This document shows, piece by piece, positions 17,022 through 25,800 of a stretch of 64,000 bases of DNA. Made by a program: the position numbers and the translations under genes. The notes under the pieces are model-generated. The model was not told the DNA's origin and did not search any database. It saw nothing but the letters and a program-made list of their open reading frames with translations. Source of the DNA: JBFMFR01 sp040752025. Its GTDB lineage: Bacteria > Chloroflexota > Anaerolineae > Anaerolineales > UBA4823. Numbering within the stretch: the first letter of the stretch is position 1; the number at the start of each line of letters is the position of its first letter. Location: positions 62,001 to 126,000 of the forward strand of contig JBFMFR010000001.1 in the NCBI GenBank assembly GCA_040752025.1. Direction: 5' to 3'.

Positions 17022-17393
17022 ATGGCAAAAATGGATCAGCTTTTACAAGAATTTCGCACTGAGCTGGGCGGCGATTTCATCGCCACGGATGTGGTTGGCA
17101 CGGATGGCATTTCGATTGCCAGCAACTACGCCGACGCCAGCATCGACAGCTCGGCAGTGTCGGCGCGCTTCGCCATGGTGATGAAGCTGGCCTCCAAGGT
17201 CAGCGACAAGCTCAGTCTGGGCGAAGTCGCCGATAATATGGCCACCTCAGACCAGATGATCATCCTGACCCGTTTACTCGGCGATGGATCGTACTTCTGG
17301 AGCGTAGGCATCCCCAAGGATGCTACCCTGGGCAGCGTGCGCCTGACCATGGACGAGTACGCCGGCCAGATCTGGGATGCAATCCCGCACTAG
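17022..17393 (+). CDS. Roadblock/LC7 domain protein
   Basis: 123 residues, one roadblock domain (ATDVVGTDGISIASNYADAS...ATSDQMIILTRLLGDGSYFWSVGIP). It resembles the second half of the preceding fusion (VVGTDGI, ILTRFLEG/ILTRLLGDG), so the two arose by duplication. AAGGAAG lies before ATG 17022. As the fifth roadblock domain in this cluster, it may form a heterodimer with its paralogue. Confidence 0.83.
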   Translation: MAKMDQLLQEFRTELGGDFIATDVVGTDGISIASNYADASIDSSAVSARFAMVMKLASKVSDKLSLGEVADNMATSDQMIILTRLLGDGSYFWSVGIPKDATLGSVRLTMDEYAGQIWDAIPH

Positions 17394-17432
17394 ACCACCC
17401 TACCCTCATTCATATACAAAGGAGTAATGACC

Positions 17433-17906
17433 ATGGCTACTGAAGAGCAAAAGAAAGCCCGGCTGTTGAAATTGTTCAATGATGTTGTCTTTGGCTTTGG
17501 CAAGGGATTATACGATCTGTTTGGTGACTCGGCCCTGGCAACTGTAGACACTATCGGTGAAGATATCATCGAAGAGATGGAACACGAGTTGGGCCTGGAA
17601 ATCCACGGTGAAGACCCGCAGACCATCCTGACCGAACTGGAACGCATCCTGGTGGATGAGTATGGCATAGCGAAAAGCATGAAGCTTCAGGTTCAGGAAC
17701 ACGAAGTGGACATCATTTGCGAAAAGTGTGAATTGTGGCATGCCACCAAAGACATGCTGGCAACCGGCGCGCCGCCGTTTCACTGCGTGCCGATGATGAT
17801 CGCCGAGGCCGCCCTGCACAAGCGCCTGGGCAAGAAAGCCCACTTCGTCGGCATCACGCAAGATGAAGACAAGCGCTTGTGCGACATCGACTTCCACCTG
17901 ACCTAA
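17433..17906 (+). CDS. Conserved protein of unknown function with cysteine motif
   Basis: 157 residues from ATG 17433 (AAGGAG 8 nt upstream; ATG 17427 is too close to it). The N-terminal half is helical and acidic (DVVFGFGKGLYDLFGD). The C-terminal half has CEKCELW (CxxC), a further Cys in FHCVPMMIAEAAL and one near the end (RLCDIDFHL). The pattern is reminiscent of V4R/4-vinyl-reductase or heme/metal-binding ligand domains, but I cannot assign it. Its place at the end of the roadblock series suggests a ligand sensor for the GTPase module. Confidence 0.6.
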   Translation: MATEEQKKARLLKLFNDVVFGFGKGLYDLFGDSALATVDTIGEDIIEEMEHELGLEIHGEDPQTILTELERILVDEYGIAKSMKLQVQEHEVDIICEKCELWHATKDMLATGAPPFHCVPMMIAEAALHKRLGKKAHFVGITQDEDKRLCDIDFHLT

Positions 17907-17936
17907 GCGCTGGGCAACGCTGCCACTGGCCCCGTC

Positions 17937-17971
17937 CAGGCTTCTGGAGTCTTGCAGACTCCAGAAGCCTG
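17937..17971. terminator. Perfect 15-bp hairpin between the Mgl cluster and the amidoligase-like gene
   Basis: Arms 17937-17951 and 17957-17971 are fully complementary with loop TTGCA. There is no T-run on either side, so it may cap or stabilise the transcript end and not terminate alone. It lies just 16 nt before the next start codon. Confidence 0.55.
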
Positions 17972-17987
17972 AACAAAATCCAAGAAT

Positions 17988-19280
17988 ATGAAAGATCCGA
18001 TCCTCTTCCGCCGCAGCGATACGCTCGACCCCGTCGAGGCCGGTTATTGGAAAGACCTGTTGTATCGGGTCGCCAAGATCGGCGCCGAGCTGGAGGTCGC
18101 CCCACCCAAGGGCATGTCGCGCCCGGAATTCGAAGGCCAGGTGCGCCAGGATCTGGCGCCCTCCGGCACACTCGAGCGCCTGGGAGCGAATGGCGTGCTG
18201 GACGTGCAGCCGGAGCACTGCGGGATCGAGATCCGCATCATCGGAAGGCAGCCGCACTTTCGTAGCTTGCAGCGTCAGTATCAGACGATCATGAAAGTTT
18301 TATGGGGCCGCGGCTCGCGCTCGCGCCCCACCTGCGGCCTGCACTTCCACCTGCTCACCCCCACCCTGGCCGAGCCGGTGCCCGAGATCATCCTGGCAAA
18401 TCTGTGGAACCTGACCCGGCGTTACGGCCCCGAACTCAAGTTCCTGACCTCCGGCGGCGATTGCCGTGCCGGGTTGTGCCGTCGCCGCCAACACAACAGC
18501 CACCTGGAATTTGTGCGCCATTCCTCGGGCGTAGCACATATGTCCAAAGTCCAGCAAGCGCTCAAAGAAAGTCTGACCGTACCCGAACACCAGAACTTTC
18601 TCAACCTGGAACACATCGGCTTCAGCGAGTGCGGCGCAGTACTGCCTTTCCATCTGGAGTTTCGCTTCCCGGACGTCGATCTATCGGCCACCTCGGTGGC
18701 TTCGAAAACTTTCCTGTTCCTGGCCCTGCTGTTGAAATCGGTGGACCTGAGCCAGTACGGCGTGATCCACGTCGGGCGCATCCAGGCCTGGCAGCGCAAG
18801 AAACACCTGCTGGACATGCTCAGCAACAACGAAGGCAACCTGGCCACCAGCGACACGCGCGCCGTCGATGATGCCACCATTGAAGAGCTGCGCCAGGGCT
18901 GCTATGAGATGCTCGATCTGCTGGCGCCCACCTTCGAGCGTTTTGCCAATAACCCCGCCTTGGATGTGCTCCTGGCCCTGGCCGAGCGCCCCATCTCACT
19001 GCTGCGCTGCGCTGGCTACGATTGGGCCCAGGTTGAAGAGTTATTGGCCGAACGCGCCCTGCTCAACCCACAAGGACTGGACGAAACCGATCGCAAACTG
19101 ATGCAGCGTATCGAGTTGGGCGAATGGGCCGGCAAGCCATCCTGCGAAGCCTGGAAATGGCGCGCTGCCCAGGAGCTCTACCTGACCCCCCAAGACCTGG
19201 ATCGCCGTTTGCAACGCATCGAGCTGTTGCGCGGCGTGCGCTGGGACGAGCGCCAGGGCACGATGGTGTTCACCAGTTAA
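17988..19280 (+). CDS. Amidoligase-like (carboxylate-amine ligase) protein
   Basis: 430 residues. The pattern GAELEV (about 33-38), CGLHFHL (about 115-121) and the later acidic strand HLEFRFPD fits the COOH-NH2 ligase/amidoligase family related to glutamine synthetase and glutamate-cysteine ligase: paired glutamates for metal and a Cys-Gly-x-His-x-His strand. Cysteine and arginine clusters (GGDCRAGLCRRRQHNSHLE) are unusual. Such enzymes join a carboxylate to an amine at the cost of ATP. A class II glutamine amidotransferase lies 1.4 kb downstream, the partner type reported for bacterial amidoligases. Substrate unknown; a peptide or protein target is possible. Confidence 0.55.
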   Translation: MKDPILFRRSDTLDPVEAGYWKDLLYRVAKIGAELEVAPPKGMSRPEFEGQVRQDLAPSGTLERLGANGVLDVQPEHCGIEIRIIGRQPHFRSLQRQYQTIMKVLWGRGSRSRPTCGLHFHLLTPTLAEPVPEIILANLWNLTRRYGPELKFLTSGGDCRAGLCRRRQHNSHLEFVRHSSGVAHMSKVQQALKESLTVPEHQNFLNLEHIGFSECGAVLPFHLEFRFPDVDLSATSVASKTFLFLALLLKSVDLSQYGVIHVGRIQAWQRKKHLLDMLSNNEGNLATSDTRAVDDATIEELRQGCYEMLDLLAPTFERFANNPALDVLLALAERPISLLRCAGYDWAQVEELLAERALLNPQGLDETDRKLMQRIELGEWAGKPSCEAWKWRAAQELYLTPQDLDRRLQRIELLRGVRWDERQGTMVFTS

Positions 19281-19320
19281 TCCACTTATCAGATGATTCA
19301 TGAAAGAAAAGGAGATTCCC

Positions 19321-19908
19321 ATGCACGCTTCCGATATCACCCCTGATGAAGCCCTGCAAATGTTGGTCGAAGGCAACCAGCGCTATACCAGCGGCAAGGC
19401 TGTGCATCCACACCAATCCGCCGACCGGCGCACTGAAGTGCTCGCCGGGCAGCACCCCTTCGTCACGGTTTTGAGCTGCGCCGACTCGCGCGTCCCGCCG
19501 GAGGTCTTTTTCGACCAGGGCATCGGCGACCTGTTCATCATCCGCAATGCCGGCAATATCATCGACGATGTGGTGCTGGGCAGCATGGAATACGCCGCCG
19601 AACACCTGGGTGTGCCGCTCGTGCTCATCCTGGGGCATACCAAGTGCGGGGCGGTGACGGCTACGGTGCAGGGCGGCGAAGCGCCCGGCCACATCGGCAG
19701 CATTGTCAAGACAATTTTGCCGGCCGTCGAAATAACCAAAGGCCAGGAAGGCGACGCCGTCGTGAACGCCATCTACGCCAACGTGCACATGACGGTCGAG
19801 GCCGTCAAGCACTGCGCCCCGATCCTGTCCGAGTTTGTTGAGAAAGGCCGCATGAAGGTGGTTGGCGCGGTTTACCACCTGGAGAGCGGCAAAGTTGAAT
19901 TCCTCTAA
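19321..19908 (+). CDS. Beta-class carbonic anhydrase
   Basis: 195 residues from ATG 19321 (GGAG 7 nt upstream; ATG 19300 is the alternative). The zinc ligands Cys53, His106 and Cys109 and the Asp55-Arg57 dyad (CADSR) are all present, with HTKCGA. It should interconvert CO2 and bicarbonate in the cytosol. Next to an amidoligase-like gene and an amidotransferase, it might supply bicarbonate for a carboxylation or carbamoylation, or simply serve CO2 balance. The degenerate homologue just downstream arose by duplication. Confidence 0.92.
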   Translation: MHASDITPDEALQMLVEGNQRYTSGKAVHPHQSADRRTEVLAGQHPFVTVLSCADSRVPPEVFFDQGIGDLFIIRNAGNIIDDVVLGSMEYAAEHLGVPLVLILGHTKCGAVTATVQGGEAPGHIGSIVKTILPAVEITKGQEGDAVVNAIYANVHMTVEAVKHCAPILSEFVEKGRMKVVGAVYHLESGKVEFL

Positions 19909-20076
19909 ATGGCGCAGACCGGCTAACCTGACCAGGACCTGACGGGTTTTTCCAGGTGCGCTTGTGCAGGCTATCGATAAACTGCGAGAAGCCTGCCTCC
20001 AACAAAGCGCCTGCATCAACTCGTCAGGTCTGGCCTTACGCCCCAAACGCATCTGTTTCTCAGGGAGACTCAGGCC

Positions 20077-20646
20077 ATGACCACTTCAGATCAAACCATG
20101 CAAGAATTGATCGAGGGCAACTGCCGTTTCGTCAACAGTTTCAAAGAGCGGGCGCGCCAGAGTGGGTACGGCAGCGTCAAGGTATCGCCCCACCCGCGCC
20201 CCCAGGCGGTTGTGCTGTGCTGCTGCGACCTGGGCATCCCGCCGGAGATCATCTTCGACCAGTGTCTGGGTAGCCTGGTCACCGTTCGCACGGCCGCCAA
20301 CGTAGTCGACGAGCAGGCCGTTGATGTGATCAAGTACATGGCAGAACAGTACGGGGTTTCCCTGGTCGTGGTGGTTGGACATCACAATTGTAATGCAGTC
20401 GCAGCAGCCATACAGACCGGTCAGGCCAGCGGCGACCTGGATAAAGCCATCAAACACACCAGGTTATCTTTAAGGAGAAGCGGCAACCACGCCGTTGCAC
20501 GCGCCGTCCAGGCCAACGTCCAGGAAGCCGTTCACCATCTACGCACGCGCCAGGCAGACCTGGCGGAGTTGGTGAAGCATAACGATCTATTCATCGTCGG
20601 CGCTATCTACAACCCGCAAAACGGCAAAGTTGAGTTTACACAGTAG
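20077..20646 (+). CDS. Beta-carbonic anhydrase homologue with altered active-site dyad
   Basis: 189 residues, clearly homologous to its neighbour (LGSLVTVRTAANVVDEQ, VVGHHNCNAV). Zinc ligands Cys49, His102 and Cys105 remain and Asp51 remains, but the partner arginine is Gly53 and the Ser is Leu52 (CCDLG instead of CADSR). In beta-carbonic anhydrases the Asp-Arg dyad positions the catalytic water or gates the zinc, so CO2 hydration is probably lost or changed. It may regulate the active paralogue or act on another small molecule, as CS2 and COS hydrolases of this fold do. Confidence 0.8.
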   Translation: MTTSDQTMQELIEGNCRFVNSFKERARQSGYGSVKVSPHPRPQAVVLCCCDLGIPPEIIFDQCLGSLVTVRTAANVVDEQAVDVIKYMAEQYGVSLVVVVGHHNCNAVAAAIQTGQASGDLDKAIKHTRLSLRRSGNHAVARAVQANVQEAVHHLRTRQADLAELVKHNDLFIVGAIYNPQNGKVEFTQ

Positions 20647-20657
20647 AGAAAGGTCAT

Positions 20658-21437
20658 ATGTGCGGAATTGCAGCCATCCTGCTCCACCCCCAGGAACGCC
20701 CATCGGCCGACTGGCAGGCCATTCGTGAAATTTTAACGCGCAACCTAATATTCAACGAAGAGCGCGGCCGCGCTGCTTCTGGGCTGGCGGTCGTGCAGAC
20801 CGATGGCCAGGTGTCTCTGTTGAAAACGCCTGTGCCCGCTTCGGAATTCGTCGAAAGCGCTCTCTACCTGGACCTGCTGGAAGAGATTGGCCCGCAGACC
20901 ACCTTGCTCCTGGGTCATACCCGCCTGCCCACCAAAGGCGATCCGGCCTGGAACGCCAACAACCACCCCATCCAGGCCGGGCCCGTCTTCGGCGTCCACA
21001 ATGGACAAATTGCTAACGATGATGACCTGTTCGCCCGTTTCGATCTGCCGCGCAGCGCCCAGGTCGACAGCGAAATCATTTTTCGCCTGATCGAGCCAGC
21101 TAACCCTGCTACGTTGAACGGCAACTACCTTGAAACAATCCGCCCGCGTTTGCAGCTTCTACAGGGACAGTTCACCTTCCTGGCTTGCGATTGCCGCCGC
21201 CCCGGGCGCCTGTTGGTTCTCAAGCATCAAAACCCGCTATGCGCTCACTTTCAACCCGCCTGGAATGCCATAATATTTTCCTCTCGCTACGTTTTCTTGC
21301 GTAAAGCCTTTGGGTTCTCGGTAATCACTGAGGCGCTGCCCCACGACCAGTTGCTACTCTACGACGCCAGCCGCCTGCCACAGGATTATAGCGAGCCCCT
21401 GGCCCAGTTGCCGCTGGCATTGCTGCAAAGCGATTAG
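20658..21437 (+). CDS. Class II (Ntn) glutamine amidotransferase domain protein
   Basis: 259 residues beginning Met-Cys-Gly-Ile, so Cys2 becomes the N-terminal nucleophile. The substrate residues are present: Arg in GHTRLPTKGD, Asn-Gly in GVHNGQI and Asp in VDSEIIF. There is no synthase or phosphoribosyltransferase domain, so it is a free glutaminase subunit that releases ammonia for a partner. The only candidate ligase nearby is the amidoligase-like protein at 17988-19280. It lies 11 nt after the carbonic anhydrase homologue and is therefore in the same transcript. Confidence 0.85.
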   Translation: MCGIAAILLHPQERPSADWQAIREILTRNLIFNEERGRAASGLAVVQTDGQVSLLKTPVPASEFVESALYLDLLEEIGPQTTLLLGHTRLPTKGDPAWNANNHPIQAGPVFGVHNGQIANDDDLFARFDLPRSAQVDSEIIFRLIEPANPATLNGNYLETIRPRLQLLQGQFTFLACDCRRPGRLLVLKHQNPLCAHFQPAWNAIIFSSRYVFLRKAFGFSVITEALPHDQLLLYDASRLPQDYSEPLAQLPLALLQSD

Positions 21438-21453
21438 TCTCACAGGTGTTGTT

Positions 21454-22704
21454 ATGTCACTTGAAACCATCCTGGTTGTCGACGACTCCGACCAGATTCG
21501 TGAGTTCCTTTGCAGTTCTATCTTGGAGCCCGTGGGGTATAAAGTACTCAGCGCTCGCGATGGCACCACCGGCTTGCAAATGGCCCTGCGAACCCGGCCC
21601 AACCTTCTGCTGGTGGATATCAATATGCCGGGCAAATCTGGCCTGCAGATCCTGGAAGAATTGCGCGCCAGTGATTATGATTTACCCGCCATTGTGATCA
21701 CCTCGTACGGCTCAGAAGAAGCCATACTGAAATCTTTTCGTCTGGGAGCCCGGGATTTCCTGCAAAAGCCTTTCACCGAAGACGAGGTTTTGAAAGCCGT
21801 CTCCAAGGCGCTGGCAGAACTGCGCTGGCAGCGCGAGCGTACCCAGATGGCGCAAGACCTGGCCCAGGCCAATTTACGTCTGCATGAACAGATCAAAGCC
21901 TGGGCGAATCTGAACGTGATCGGGCAGGCCATCACCGCCACCCTGGAAGAGAAAGATGTCCAGCGCCGCTTGATGTGGGGCATCAACCAACTCATGCGCG
22001 TCGAAGCTGGCTCGTTATACTTGATCGATGAAGAAACCAGCGAATTAGTTCTGCAGATTTCACTGGGAGAGCGCATGGAAAAGCAGGGCGGGCTGCGCCT
22101 GAAACCTGGGCAGGGCATCGCTGGCTGGGTAGCGCAGCACAACCGGCCGGCGCTGGTGCCCAACGTGCACACGGATCCACGCTTCTATGCCGAAATCGAC
22201 CCACGCAGCGACTTCGTAACTCGCTCCGTACTGGCTGTGCCGCTGGTAGCTCAGGAACGAGTTCTGGGCGTAATTCAAGTGATCAACCCTTTTGGAACCA
22301 AGCAACAGTTCGATCAGGCTGATCAGAGATTGCTGGAAGCCCTGGCCGCTCTGGTAGCTGTGGCTGTAGAGAACGCCCGCCTGCACGCCAGGATGCGCGA
22401 GACGGTCACAACCGAAACCTTGCAACAAACCGTTGTGACTCTGTCGCACTATCTCTACAACTACCTGATGGCCATCAAGGGCAACCTGGTTCTGTTACAG
22501 GAAAAGCTGGAACAGGCGCAGGATGCAGATATGCTTTCCTTGATCGGCGAAAGCCTGGCTAATGCCAACCGCATCCAGATCGCCCTGCAAGTGCTGCAAC
22601 AAACCACCCAGGTCAGGAGCGTCGCCTACACCAACAAAACGCAGATGATCGACATCGAGGCCGCCCTTCGCCAGGGTTTAGCCCACCCGCCTGCGGAAAA
22701 ATAG
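21454..22704 (+). CDS. REC-GAF protein with a stand-alone DHp-like histidine segment
   Basis: 416 residues: receiver (1-120; DDSD, phospho-acceptor Asp in LLLVDINMPGKSGL, Thr/Ser in ITSYGS, Lys in LQKPF), coiled coil, GAF (about 150-310; GQGIAGWVAQHNRPALVPNV) and a C-terminal helical pair with LSHYLYNYLMAIKGNL (His332). This resembles the H-box of HisKA, but no ATPase domain follows. It could be a phosphotransfer protein or dimerisation module phosphorylated by one of the neighbouring kinases. It starts 16 nt after the amidotransferase. Confidence 0.78.
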   Translation: MSLETILVVDDSDQIREFLCSSILEPVGYKVLSARDGTTGLQMALRTRPNLLLVDINMPGKSGLQILEELRASDYDLPAIVITSYGSEEAILKSFRLGARDFLQKPFTEDEVLKAVSKALAELRWQRERTQMAQDLAQANLRLHEQIKAWANLNVIGQAITATLEEKDVQRRLMWGINQLMRVEAGSLYLIDEETSELVLQISLGERMEKQGGLRLKPGQGIAGWVAQHNRPALVPNVHTDPRFYAEIDPRSDFVTRSVLAVPLVAQERVLGVIQVINPFGTKQQFDQADQRLLEALAALVAVAVENARLHARMRETVTTETLQQTVVTLSHYLYNYLMAIKGNLVLLQEKLEQAQDADMLSLIGESLANANRIQIALQVLQQTTQVRSVAYTNKTQMIDIEAALRQGLAHPPAEK

Positions 22705-22820
22705 AGAGATCCTATGGATATGCCTCAATCACCGCCGGTCGCCGCCCAGTCTCTTTTCGTGATACACTCTAATGGCTATAAGAGTTCGATGCTGCCATTA
22801 GAAGCGAGGAGACTGCGAAA

Positions 22821-25800
22821 ATGAACGATGCGCCTCAGGCCGATCTGTCACCACAACCCTGCGAACATTCGGCTGAATCGCCCTCAATGACCCAATCCGA
22901 CCCGGTACAGCCAGTACAGCCGACAGCCCATGCAGGGGCGTCCCTTGGAAACGCCTGGAGCAGCGCTTTCGATGCCCTGCCAGATCTGATCGCTCTCATC
23001 GACACAGATTATCGCATCCTGAGAGCGAACCAGGCGATGGCGCAGGCCTTGGAAACCACCCCTGAAGCGTTAGCTGGCCAGACCTGCTTTCGCTGTATGC
23101 ACGGCCGCAACTTCCCCCTGGATTCCTGCCCACACGCCAGGCTGATGGCCGACGGCCAGGCTCACAGCGCTGAGATACCTGAGCCGCGCCTGGGCGGCCA
23201 TTTCCTGGTCACTGCCACACCATTGCTGGATGAAGCCGGCCAAGTAGCAGGCTGCCTGCACATCGCTCGCGATATCACTCCCCTGAAGCGTTCCGAAGTG
23301 ATCCTCAGAGAAAGCGAACAACGCTTCCGCATGCTTTACGAGCATGCCCCTCTTGGTTACCAATCCTTGGATGAAAATGGTTGCTTGATCGAGGTCAACC
23401 AGGCCTGGTTGGAACTGTTGGGCTACTCGCGCCAGCAGGTGCTGGGGTGCTGGTTCGGCGAATTCCTGGCCGAGGGCTACGTGGAGAAGTTCCGGCAGAA
23501 TTTCCTGCGCTTCAAATCTGCCGGCGCTATCCAGGGCATTGAGTTCGAAATGCTGCGCCAGGATGGCTCACACCTGGTTGCCGCCTTTGACGGGCGCATT
23601 GGCTACGACTTGCATGGCAATTTCCAGCAGACCCATTGCATTTTGAGAAACGTGACTGCCCAAAGACGGGCCGAAGCTGCATTGCGCGCCAGCGAGGAGA
23701 AATATCGCACCGTGGCCGATTTTACGTACGATTGGGAATACTGGCTCGTCCCGGATGGTCAGCTCCACTATGTTTCACCTGCTTGCGAACGGATTACCGG
23801 CTATCAAGTCGATGAATTTTTGCATAATCCCGCCTTGATGCGCCAGATCATCCACCCACAAGACCTAGAGAGCATGGCCCCGCATTTCCAGACCCCATTA
23901 CCGGACAGTGAAAAAGCCTGCGAAATCGAGTTTCGTATCATTACCCGCCAGGGGCAGGTGCGCTGGATCGATCACGCCTGCCGGCCAGTATTCGACCCAG
24001 AGGGGCGCTTCCTGGGCTACCGGGGCAGCAACCGGGACGCTACCCAGCGTGTCCATCTGGAAGAAGCCCTGCGCCAGAGCGAATTGCAGTATCGCCGGAT
24101 TGTCGAAACTGCCCAGGAGGGCATCTGGATGATGGATGCCGAACGGCGCACGACTTACGTCAACCCGTGCATGGCGGCCATGTTGGGCCGCACTGCCGAG
24201 GAGATGCTCGGCCAGGAGGTGTCGGTCTTCATGTTCGCCGACGATCTGCCCGCTCACGAGCAGCGCATGCTTGAGCGCCAGGACGGCGCGGCCGGAAAAT
24301 ACGAACAAAAGTTCTGCCGCGCCGACGGCAGCCCAGTATGGTGCCTGGTCTCGGCGACGGCATTGTCAGACGAAGCCGGCCGGTTCCAGGGCTCTTTCGC
24401 CACCTTTACCGATATCACCGGGCGCAAGCGCATGGAGCAGGCGCTCTTCGAAAACGAAGAGCACTACCGCCGCCTGGTCGAGTTGTTGCCCGACCTGGTA
24501 GCTGTCCATCAGGATGGGAGCATCCTTTTCATCAACGACGCAGGTGTAAGATTGCTAGGCGCGGCGGGCCCTGACCAGGTTATTGGAAAATCTGTTAAAG
24601 ATTTCGTTATTCCGCCACAGCAAACCACTGCTGAACAGCGCATGCAGTCTCTGATTGCTCAAGGGGGCCGTTCGCCGGCCTACGAGCAAAAACTCCTGCG
24701 CCTGGATGGCACCAGCATCGATATCGAGGTGATGGGGGTTGTTTTTCAACACCAGGGTAAACCAACCATCCAGCTCGTCGCCCGCGACATCACCGCCAGG
24801 AAACGCGCTGAGCGAGAACTGCAGCGCTCCTCGGAGATGCTCAACCTGATCCGCCAGGCCCAATCGAAATATATCAGCCACGGCGACCCGAAAGCCATTT
24901 TTGGCGACTTGCTCGAGGCGTTGGTAGCCATCACCGACAGCGAATACGGCTTTCTGGATGAAGTGCAGACCGACGCGCAAGGCCGGTTGTACAAGCGCAG
25001 CCTGGCGCTTTCCAACCTGGCCTGGGACCAGGCCTCGCAGCAGTTATACGAACAGTTTGTGGCCGCAGATTTCACCTTCGCCAACCTGAAAAACCTGGCC
25101 GGCGCGCCGGCGTTGAGCGGCCAGGTGGTGATCGCCAACGACGCGCCCCACGACCGGCGCGCCGGCGGCCTGCCGCCGGGCCACCCGCCCATCCGCGCCT
25201 ACCTGGGTATGCCGTTGTTCTACGGCGGAACGCTGATCGGCGTGGCCGGGGTGGCCAACCGGCCGGGCGGCTACGATGAGCACATGGCCGGGTTCCTCGA
25301 GCCTTTTACGACCACCTGCGCCAGCATCATCCACGCCGTCCGCCAGGACCGGCTGTCTGAGCAGACAGGCGAGGCGCTGCGCACCAGCGAAGAAAAATTC
25401 CGCCAGTTCTTCGCCCTGGCCCCGGATTACTGCTACATGGTTTCCCCAGATGGGATCATCCTGGATGTGAACCAGAGCGCCTTGCAGGCGCTCGGTTACC
25501 GGCGCGACGAGCTTACCGGTAAGCCGTTGGTCGTCACGCTCTACGCGCCAGAGTCGCGCACCCGGTCGGCTGAATTATTAGAAACCTGGAAGCAGCAGGG
25601 CTATTTAGAAAACGAAGAATTGACCATCATGACCCGTTCAGGGCAGAAGCGTACCGTGCTGCTCAGCACCAGCGCCGTGCGCGACGCGGCTGGCAATCTA
25701 CTGCACACCATCTCGATCCAGCGCGATATCACCGAACGAAAACAGGCCGAAGAAAGCCTGCGGCAATCGCTGCACGAAAAAGAAGCCTTGCTCAAAGAAA

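Noticed and set aside
19909..20076. Possible regulatory RNA between the carbonic anhydrase genes
   Set aside because: Only weak pairing; nothing beyond a normal RBS (GGGAG) before 20077.
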